Shown: positions 33,601-39,623 of the stretch, in pieces
Layout: the number at the start of each line of letters is the position of its first letter
Numbering within the stretch: the first letter of the stretch is position 1
Assembly: GCA_041648505.1 (NCBI GenBank)
Contig: JBAZOY010000018.1
Span: 1 to 39,623 of the forward strand
Direction: 5' to 3'
Length of the DNA stretch: 39,623 bases
Origin: JBAZOY01 sp041648505
Lineage (GTDB): Bacteria; Desulfobacterota; Syntrophia; Syntrophales; CG2-30-49-12
Program-made: the position numbers and the translations under genes
Notes under the pieces: model-generated
What the model was told of the DNA's origin: nothing
Databases searched by the model: none
What the model saw: only the letters and a program-made list of their open reading frames with translations

Positions 33601-34490
33601 TAAACTACAGCCCCAACTGCCAGTTTGGCAGACTTGACGGTGTTCATCATCAACATCGTAATAGTCATCGGTCCGACACCGCCAGGGACAGGAGTAATAG
33701 CACTCGCCTTTTCCTTGATCCCTGCAAAGTCCACATCTCCACAGAGCTTGGCCTTTCCTTCAACCGTCATTCCAATACGGTTGACACCCACATCAATAAC
33801 TACAACACCTTCTTTTACCATATCCGCCGTGACTGCGTTAGGCTTTCCCGCTGCCACGATGAGGATATCCGCCCTGCGGGTATGGGAAGCAATATCCTTT
33901 GTACCTGTGTGGCAGATTGTCACCGTCGCGTTGGCCCCTTTTTGTTTCTGTAAGAGAATATTGACGATCGGCTTCCCTACGATGTTTGATCTGCCTACTA
34001 CTACTACCTCAGCACCATCTGTCTTCACACCTGACCGGATAAGAAGTTGCTGGATGCCGGCTGGGGTGCAGGGAAGGTAGTCGGCCTCACCGATTACCAT
34101 TTTCCCTACGTTGACCGGGTGGAAACCATCCACATCCTTCTTCGGATCAATGGCGTAAAGTACCTTCGTCTCATTGATGTGTTTCGGTAAAGGAAGCTGA
34201 ACCAGTATCCCATGGATCTTAGGATCGTTGTTATACTGCTCAATCAATTTGAGCAATTGCGCCTCTTTAATATCCTCCGGCTGATTGTCCTGGACAGAGT
34301 AAAAGCCCAATTCCTTGGCCGTCTTCTGCTTTCCGGTAACATAGCTCACCGAGGCAGGGTTCTGGCCTACCAGGATAGTAACTAAACCAGGCTCTACGTT
34401 ATACTTTTCTTTTAATAGAGCCGTCTCCTGTTTTAATTCCTCACGGATTTGTCGGGCAATTTCAGTACCACTGATAAGCTTTGCCGCCAT
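33600..34490 (-). CDS. folD: Bifunctional methylene-THF dehydrogenase / methenyl-THF cyclohydrolase FolD
   Basis: The 296-residue enzyme carries out two steps of the methyl branch: 10-formyl-THF to methenyl-THF and NAD(P)-linked reduction to methylene-THF. The catalytic Tyr50 and Lys54 lie in SVSYVTGKQKTAKELGF; QLPLPKHINE, DVDGFHPVNVGK and the Rossmann motif VVVGRSNIVGKPI complete the family. Length is normal. AGGAGGAGG precedes ATG 34490. It sits 14 nt after fhs and overlaps the next gene, in pathway order. No metF or metV for the last reduction is present. Confidence 0.97.
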   Translation of the reverse strand: MAAKLISGTEIARQIREELKQETALLKEKYNVEPGLVTILVGQNPASVSYVTGKQKTAKELGFYSVQDNQPEDIKEAQLLKLIEQYNNDPKIHGILVQLPLPKHINETKVLYAIDPKKDVDGFHPVNVGKMVIGEADYLPCTPAGIQQLLIRSGVKTDGAEVVVVGRSNIVGKPIVNILLQKQKGANATVTICHTGTKDIASHTRRADILIVAAGKPNAVTADMVKEGVVVIDVGVNRIGMTVEGKAKLCGDVDFAGIKEKASAITPVPGGVGPMTITMLMMNTVKSAKLAVGAVV

Positions 34491-34504
34491 TTCTCCTCCT
34501 CCTT

Positions 34505-36277
34505 TTAAAATAGACCCTTTACCTTACCGGTTTCGACATCCACATCCACCCTTCTATAGGCAGGATCAGAACTGGTTCCCGGCATCAGACTGATAGCCCC
34601 CGTCATTGGACAGAGAAATTTTGCACCGGCAAAGACCAGTACATCACGCACCGGCAGGATCCAGCCCTTAGGCACTCCCTTGACAGTCGGGTCATGGGAT
34701 AGACTTAAATGGGTCTTTACCATCATGGTGTTAAAATCTTTCATCGACGGATCGGCTTCAAACCGCTTAGCCTTTGCCTCAGCCTCAGGTGTCCAGCTAA
34801 CGCCATCGGCCCCGTACACCTCTTTGGCAATCTTCTCCACTCGCTGCCTCAACGGCATCTCCAGAGGGTAGAGGAATTTGAAATCTACTTTGTCGTTACA
34901 GGCATCCATGACCACGTCGGCAAACTCCAGGGCACCTTCACCGCCTTTGAGCCAGTGTTCCGAAAGGGCGCAACGGGCGCCGGCCTGCTCCGCATATTTC
35001 CGCACCATAGCGATTTCATCCTTTGTATCGGTATGGAAAGCATTGATACAGACGACGGGATTAATTCCTGACTTCCTTATCACCCCGATAAGGTGCGTCA
35101 TATTGATCATCCCTTTCTCCAGAAGCCCCAGATTCTCTTTCATATATTCTTCGGGAAGGGGCCGCCCCGCGACTACTGCCGGACCGCCACCATGCGTCTT
35201 CAGAGCCCTGATCGTTGTCGTCAGTACCGAAACATTAGGAACAAGACCACTTAAACGGGATTTCACATTCCAGAACTTTTCAAAACCGATATCGGCAGCA
35301 AAACCACTCTCGGTAATGTGGTAATCGAACATCTTTAAACCCATACGGTCACCAATAATCGAGGACTGACCAATGGCGATATTGGCAAAGGGACCGGCAT
35401 GTACCATGCAAGGCTGGTATTCTACCGAGCTCATAAGGGTTGGATTGATGGTATTCCTCATCCACGCACACATGGCTCCTGCGACTTCAAGATCGGAAGT
35501 AGTGACCGGCTTCCCCTTCTTGTCATAAGCAACGACTATATTTCCCAATCTCTCCCGCAGGTCCTTCAAATCCCTGACAACGGCAAGGATGGCCATGAGT
35601 TCCGAACTAACCGCGATACCGAATTTGGAGGACATCATATAACCGTCCATCTTGCCCCCAATCCCCATGATAATGTTCCGCAACCCTTGAGCGCAAAAAT
35701 CCATTACCCAGCCCATTTGTATATTGGTCGGATCAATGTCAAGACGTCTAAGATTGCGCTTGGCCAGTTCGGCATCGTCATAATTACGTTCGTGTTGCAT
35801 TCTGGCATTCATGGCGACCATGGCCAGGTTGTGGGCATTAACGATATCATTGATGTCCCCGGTAAGACCGAGGGAAAATTCCGTCATCGGAATCAGCAGC
35901 GCTTTGCCTCCTCCGGCGGCTGTCCCTTTGATATTCATCGTGGGACCACCGGAAGGCTGCCGGAGACAACCGCCGACGTTCTGACCTCTTTTGCCCATCC
36001 CTTCCATTAAACCCAGAGAAGTAGTGGATTTTCCTTCTCCCAGGGGTGTCGGGGTAATAGCCGTAACTTCAATATATTTGCCGTCCGGTCTATCTTTGAG
36101 GCGGTCCATGATCTTCATGAAGTCGAGCTTACATAATCTTCCATAGGGTATAATCTCATCCTTCTGGAGCCCCAGTTTCTGCCGCCATTCTTCAGTGGTG
36201 GGCATATTTTCCTCAGCTGCTTCTGCAATCTGCCAATCTGCGTGTTGTCTCGGATCTAAATCTGCAACCTTTGCCAT
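34505..36277 (-). CDS. fhs: Formate--tetrahydrofolate ligase
   Basis: The 590-residue ATP-dependent ligase activates formate to 10-formyl-THF, or makes ATP from it when the pathway runs toward formate. The P-loop PTPLGEGKSTTS (about residues 76-87) and blocks IKGTAAGGGKALLIPM, GPFANIAIGQSSII, GFAADIGFEKFWNVK and LPVRDVLVFAGAKFL are present. It is about 30 residues longer than the usual 555-560, because of a short N-terminal extension and an insertion near residue 170 (HERNYDDAELAKRNLRR). It is the first gene of the Wood-Ljungdahl operon, with AAAGGAGG before ATG 36277 and a promoter about 80 nt upstream. Confidence 0.97.
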   Translation of the reverse strand: MAKVADLDPRQHADWQIAEAAEENMPTTEEWRQKLGLQKDEIIPYGRLCKLDFMKIMDRLKDRPDGKYIEVTAITPTPLGEGKSTTSLGLMEGMGKRGQNVGGCLRQPSGGPTMNIKGTAAGGGKALLIPMTEFSLGLTGDINDIVNAHNLAMVAMNARMQHERNYDDAELAKRNLRRLDIDPTNIQMGWVMDFCAQGLRNIIMGIGGKMDGYMMSSKFGIAVSSELMAILAVVRDLKDLRERLGNIVVAYDKKGKPVTTSDLEVAGAMCAWMRNTINPTLMSSVEYQPCMVHAGPFANIAIGQSSIIGDRMGLKMFDYHITESGFAADIGFEKFWNVKSRLSGLVPNVSVLTTTIRALKTHGGGPAVVAGRPLPEEYMKENLGLLEKGMINMTHLIGVIRKSGINPVVCINAFHTDTKDEIAMVRKYAEQAGARCALSEHWLKGGEGALEFADVVMDACNDKVDFKFLYPLEMPLRQRVEKIAKEVYGADGVSWTPEAEAKAKRFEADPSMKDFNTMMVKTHLSLSHDPTVKGVPKGWILPVRDVLVFAGAKFLCPMTGAISLMPGTSSDPAYRRVDVDVETGKVKGLF

Positions 36278-36356
36278 TCTTCACGTCCTCCTTTTTGAAT
36301 ATTTGTGACTATCTCATTTAGTCGTAATTTTCATTTCATAAATTTTACCACGTGTT

Positions 36357-36385
36357 CTTTTAACGAGTAATAAACTTTTTGTCAA
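36357..36385 (-). promoter_or_regulatory. Sigma-70 promoter of the Wood-Ljungdahl operon
   Basis: On the minus strand a perfect TTGACA (36380-36385) is followed after 17 nt by TAAAAG (36357-36362). The predicted start is near 36350, leaving a leader of about 70 nt before the fhs ATG. The -10 box is imperfect. mmdA ends only 38 nt further upstream, so some read-through into the operon is possible. Confidence 0.55.
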
Positions 36386-36422
36386 GCGAACTTTTGTCCC
36401 GTTTACCGGCGCTAATGCTGCA

Positions 36423-37970
36423 TTATACGGGGAAGATACCGTGTTTTTTAGCAGGTTTCGTTTCTCTCTTTCCCGCTAACATGGCAAAAGCACTGATCAG
36501 CCTCGACCTTGTTACGGCAGGTTCCATTACATCGTCTATATATCCTCTGCTGGCCGTTATATAAGGGGTTGCGAGTTTAGTCCTGTATTCCTGAATTTTT
36601 TCTGCTCTTGCCTGGACCGGATCGGCAGCGGATTCTATGTCCTTTTTAAATATGATATTTGCTGCTCCCTCCGGCCCCATAACGGCAATTTCAGCTCCCG
36701 GCCACGCAAAAACCATATCTGCGCCCAGTTCCCTGCCGCACATAGCGAGGTACGCTCCGCCGTAGGCCTTGCGTATTACCACCGTCACCTTGGGCACTGT
36801 CGCTTCCGAGTATGCGTAAAGCATCTTCGCCCCGTGTCTGATAATCCCGCCAAACTCCTGATTGGTTCCCGGTAAGTATCCCGGAACATCCGAGAGGGTC
36901 AACAAGGGGATATTAAAGGCGTCGCATGTCCTGATGAATCTCGATGCCTTATCGGAGGCATTGATATCCAGACAGCCGGCAAGTATCCTGGGCTGGTTCG
37001 CGATGATACCCACACTGGCGCCGTTTAATCTCGCAAAAGCGGTAATAATATTTTGGGCGTAATGTGTCTGCGTCTCCAGAAAATCACCATGGTCCACGAT
37101 GGCGGAAATGACCTTCTTCATATCGTAAGGTTTGCGTGGATTGTCGGGAACAATGTTGTTCAGCGCTTCTACCCTTATGTTTACATCGCCTTCAAACTTA
37201 ACCACAGGAGGGGTTTCCCTGTTGCTGGAGGGGAAGAAACTCAGGAGCTTCCTGATGTCTCTGATACAGGTGGCCTCATCAGGACTGAGAAAGTGGGCAA
37301 CTCCGCTCGTCCGGTTGTGGACCATCGCTCCGCCCAGTTCTTGCGGGCTAACCGTTTGTCCTAATACTTCCTTGATCACCTGAGGTCCTGTAATGAACAT
37401 CTGTCCGATCTTGTCTACCATAAATATAAAATCGGTCAGGGCCGGTGAATAAACGGCTCCGCCTGCGCAAGGACCCATAATAACGGAGATCTGTGGTATA
37501 ACCCCCGAAGAGATTGTATTTCTGTAAAAGATATGCCCATAACCGGAGAGGGCATCTACACCCTCCTGAATCCTTGCTCCGCCGGAGTCTTCAATACCGA
37601 TAACGGGTGCCCCCATTCTTAATGCAAGGTCCATGACCTTACAGATTTTCTTAGCGTGCATTTCTCCCAGAGTACCGCCGATTACTGTAAAGTCCTGCGC
37701 AAAAACATATACGACCCTTCCGTTAATTTGTCCGTATCCTGTAACAATCCCTTCGCCCGGCGCTACAACTGGTCCCATCCCGAACTCAGTACATCTGTGC
37801 TTTACAAAGGCGTCAAGTTCCACAAATGTTCCTTCATCCAGGAGAAGATTTATCCTCTCTCTGGCCGTGAGCTTCCCGGATTTATGCTGTTTATTTATCT
37901 TGGGCTCTCCCCCCCCCTGCTCAATCTGGTCTCTAATTTTGTTTAATTCGCTGATCTTATCTGATGCCAT
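36423..37970 (-). CDS. mmdA: Acyl-CoA carboxylase / methylmalonyl-CoA decarboxylase carboxyltransferase subunit
   Basis: The 515-residue carboxyltransferase transfers CO2 between biotin and an acyl-CoA, typically propionyl-CoA/methylmalonyl-CoA. Crotonase-like N and C halves are seen. KLTARERINLLLDEGTFVE opens the fold; SGGARIQEGVDALSGYG and GPCAGGAVYSPALTDF form the first oxyanion region; KAYGGAYLAMCGRELGAD and MGPEGAANIIF the second. The family includes PccB, MmdA of Na+-pumping decarboxylases, and the 12S transcarboxylase subunit; these cannot be told apart by sequence alone. No biotin carrier or other subunit is adjacent. GGAG precedes ATG 37970. A 9-C homopolymer (37909-37917) encodes Gly19-21. 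Propionate or succinate metabolism beside a Wood-Ljungdahl operon fits a syntrophic lifestyle (inference). Confidence 0.9.
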   Translation of the reverse strand: MASDKISELNKIRDQIEQGGGEPKINKQHKSGKLTARERINLLLDEGTFVELDAFVKHRCTEFGMGPVVAPGEGIVTGYGQINGRVVYVFAQDFTVIGGTLGEMHAKKICKVMDLALRMGAPVIGIEDSGGARIQEGVDALSGYGHIFYRNTISSGVIPQISVIMGPCAGGAVYSPALTDFIFMVDKIGQMFITGPQVIKEVLGQTVSPQELGGAMVHNRTSGVAHFLSPDEATCIRDIRKLLSFFPSSNRETPPVVKFEGDVNIRVEALNNIVPDNPRKPYDMKKVISAIVDHGDFLETQTHYAQNIITAFARLNGASVGIIANQPRILAGCLDINASDKASRFIRTCDAFNIPLLTLSDVPGYLPGTNQEFGGIIRHGAKMLYAYSEATVPKVTVVIRKAYGGAYLAMCGRELGADMVFAWPGAEIAVMGPEGAANIIFKKDIESAADPVQARAEKIQEYRTKLATPYITASRGYIDDVMEPAVTRSRLISAFAMLAGKRETKPAKKHGIFPV

Positions 37971-38559
37971 TTGATTGTCTCCTGCCTTTCTTATTTTCGT
38001 TCGTAGAGCTCGATCGATATTCCGCCCGTGCTTTTAGAACGCATAAGTGACATTTGTGCTAAATGGTTAAAAGGTGAGATCTTTGCAGATAATGAAAATT
38101 GGATTCAGAAGGCGTGAATTAAAGATTTTTCGGGCGCTATACCATCGCAACACCGGCAAAGGCGATATCTGAGCGCTTAAGCGCGAGTTATACCTTCGCA
38201 GCAAAGTGAGACGTGCATGGTCGGAAAAGATTTTTGAGCACCGATGAATACAATTTTCAAAGCTCGCCAGATACCTTCTCTTTGCCTCTTAGCAACGGGG
38301 GCTTCACTTGCAGTAAATAGCAAACAGGGGTGCTATCTGTCAAGAAAATAATCCAAGTATAAAGAGGAGATATGAAAAGGACGATTGGTTGCCGACAAGT
38401 TGCAACAGATAACCGAACCGAGTGTCGATTCCTGTGTAATATTCTCAATTGTAGAAATTGTGTAAGGGAGTAAAAGCTTGATTTTAAAGAAGGCCGTTGT
38501 AACAATTGAATTAATATGCTACTAACTCATCACAACGAAAAATAAGGACATGGTCTTAC
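37971..38559. other. Gene-free stretch with short repeats upstream of mmdA
   Basis: No convincing gene lies in this 589-bp stretch; an 82-codon minus-strand frame at 38257-38505 has no recognisable features. Structure is visible between 38119 and 38250. TATACCATCGCA (38138-38149) recurs as TATACCTTCGCA (38189-38200). The word AAAGATTTTT occurs on both sides, and GCGCTTAAGCGC (38173-38184) is a 12-bp perfect palindrome. The stretch may be a decayed repeat element or a regulatory region for mmdA. The leader of the DUF2065 gene occupies the right end. Confidence 0.4.
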
Positions 38560-38745
38560 ATGAGATTTCTTCTCTGTGTGTTAGGTATGGTTTTGATCAT
38601 AGAGGGGCTTCCATACTTTGTCTTTTCGGGCAAGATTAAGTTATACCTGAGAAAACTGGCCGAAATTCCTGATACAACACTGCAGGTCGCCGGTTTTCTT
38701 GCCATTATTGTCGGAGTGATTCTCGTCTATCTTGGAAGAAGTTAA
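38560..38745 (+). CDS. DUF2065-type small inner-membrane protein
   Basis: The 61-residue protein has two hydrophobic helices (about residues 1-18 and 40-58) joined by a basic loop (SGKIKLYLRKLAEIPDTTLQ). The order of FVFSGKIKLYLRKL, then LQVAGFLAIIVGVILVYLGRS, matches the DUF2065 (YjeT-like) pattern. Function is unknown in the family. queA begins 6 nt after the stop, so the two are co-transcribed. Confidence 0.8.
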   Translation: MRFLLCVLGMVLIIEGLPYFVFSGKIKLYLRKLAEIPDTTLQVAGFLAIIVGVILVYLGRS

Positions 38746-38751
38746 GTTAGA

Positions 38752-39623
38752 ATGAAACTAGACGAATTTGACTATCATCTTAACGAAGAGTTGATAGCGC
38801 AGGAACCATGCGAGCTTAGAGACCGTGCACAGATGATGGTCGTGAATAGACAAGCAGGCTTCATTGAAAATAAGATTTTTCATGATCTTCCCGAATTTCT
38901 GAAAAAAGGGGATGTCCTTGTTATCAATGATTCGAAGGTGATCCCAGCACGGTTGGTCGGGAAAAGAGCATCAGGAGGGCAGATAGAAATCCTCCTATTA
39001 ACAAAACGTGATGATATAACTTCCGATCAAGTTTGGGAGATATTATTGAGGCCGGCAAAGAGAATCCGGGTGGGAGACCAACTCTGGTTTAATGAAGGGT
39101 GTAAAGCTACTGTAATTGAAAGGATATCGGATAAGAAATGGCTGCTAGCATTTGTAACTGATATTCCGTTTGATCAATTTCTCTGCCAATACGGGAAGGC
39201 TCCCCTTCCACCATATATTAAGCGAAGAGGAAATTACACGACTGGGCAAGAGGATATTAAAAGGTATCAAACTGTTTATGCAAGGGTTCCCGGATCGGTT
39301 GCGGCACCTACTGCCGGTCTGCATTTTTCCCGGAATGTTCTGAGTACATTAAAAGATCAGGGAATTCAAGTTGCAACTGTCACGCTTCATGTCGGCTACG
39401 GAACATTTCTTCCTATCGAAACGGAACTTGTAGAAGACCACGTAATGGAAGAAGAGTTCTTTGAGATAGGAAACGAGGCCGCCGAGTTGGTGAACAGTGC
39501 ACAAAGAGTTATAGCTGTGGGTACCACGTCAACAAGGGTCCTCGAATCGGCCTCGGATGAACAGGGAAGAACAAGACCTTTGGCAGGATTTACCGGACTT
39601 TTTATCTATCCCGGTTATCAGTT
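38752..39623 (+). CDS. queA: S-adenosylmethionine:tRNA ribosyltransferase-isomerase QueA (cut by window end)
   Basis: The first 290 codons of QueA are present; the rest lies outside the window. The enzyme transfers and isomerises the ribosyl of SAM onto preQ1 in the anticodon of tRNAs, making epoxyqueuosine. The family start MKLDEFDYHLNEELIAQEP, then VINDSKVIPARLVGKR, APLPPYIKR, VAAPTAGLHFS and VTLHVGYGTFLPI are conserved QueA blocks. The frame is open to the window edge, with no stop. The start ATG 38752 lies 6 nt after the DUF2065 gene. Confidence 0.96.
   Translation, partial: MKLDEFDYHLNEELIAQEPCELRDRAQMMVVNRQAGFIENKIFHDLPEFLKKGDVLVINDSKVIPARLVGKRASGGQIEILLLTKRDDITSDQVWEILLRPAKRIRVGDQLWFNEGCKATVIERISDKKWLLAFVTDIPFDQFLCQYGKAPLPPYIKRRGNYTTGQEDIKRYQTVYARVPGSVAAPTAGLHFSRNVLSTLKDQGIQVATVTLHVGYGTFLPIETELVEDHVMEEEFFEIGNEAAELVNSAQRVIAVGTTSTRVLESASDEQGRTRPLAGFTGLFIYPGYQ

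Noticed and set aside
38257..38505. 82-codon minus-strand frame in the gap left of the DUF2065 gene
   Set aside because: No domain, no credible ribosome site, unlike composition of neighbouring genes; most likely chance.
1..39623. CRISPR arrays, tRNA/rRNA genes, prophage, transposase or integrase genes
   Set aside because: None seen: no regularly spaced repeats, no recognisable RNA gene and no mobile-element protein on either strand.

Overview
This window looks like chromosomal DNA from a strictly anaerobic, diderm, LPS-making bacterium. The best guess is a deltaproteobacterial lineage (Desulfobacterota, near the syntrophic or sulfate-reducing groups). This rests on a LolCDE/BamA/Lpx outer-membrane cluster, a Wood-Ljungdahl operon that mixes archaeal-type and bacterial-type CODH/ACS subunits, a selenocysteine-containing SelD, and a methylmalonyl-CoA decarboxylase/propionyl-CoA carboxylase-type carboxyltransferase. 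The taxonomic call is inference, since no rRNA gene is present.

Layout. (1) 1-7209: two unrelated pyruvate-type aldolases on the + strand (341-1985), mnmG and an Amt ammonium transporter on the - strand (2189-5622, the latter with a plausible sigma-54 promoter), and an iron-containing alcohol dehydrogenase (6031-7209). (2) 7315-10521: rodZ-like, tatA, ssb (- strand) and lysS. (3) 10546-23835: a nearly unbroken + strand envelope operon, lolC/E - lolD - bamA - ompH/skp - lpxD - lpxA - gnnA-like - gnnB-like - lpxB - msbA, ending in selD. Several junctions overlap by 4-11 nt. The gnnA/gnnB pair between lpxA and lpxB predicts lipid A built on 2,3-diamino-2,3-dideoxyglucose. BamA carries an extra TolB-like N-terminal domain. 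selD is interrupted by an in-frame UGA at the catalytic Cys position, followed by a SECIS-like hairpin. (4) 23885-24694: fmdB-like zinc ribbon and an HEXXH-containing protein of unknown function (- strand).

(5) 25036-36277 (- strand): one tight ten-gene operon read fhs - folD - HoxU/NuoG-N-like Fe-S protein - acsE - acsD/cdhD - cdhA - cdhB - cdhC - acsC/cdhE - NuoE/HoxE-like protein. It has a good sigma-70 promoter just upstream of fhs. Together these carry formate to methylene-THF, transfer methyl from methyl-THF to the corrinoid protein, and join CO, methyl and CoA to acetyl-CoA, in either direction. Not in the window: formate dehydrogenase, MetF/MetV, the CooC/AcsF nickel chaperones, and the flavin/NADH subunit (HoxF/NuoF) that normally pairs with the HoxE- and HoxU-like proteins. 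(6) 36423-39623: mmdA/pccB-type carboxyltransferase (- strand), a roughly 590-bp gene-free stretch, a DUF2065-type small membrane protein, and queA cut by the window edge.

The most unusual items are the hybrid CODH/ACS operon flanked by orphan diaphorase-like subunits, the selenoprotein SelD, the GnnA/GnnB insertion in the lipid A cluster, the BamA domain fusion, and a dispersed GTCAGGAGTCA-type intergenic repeat.
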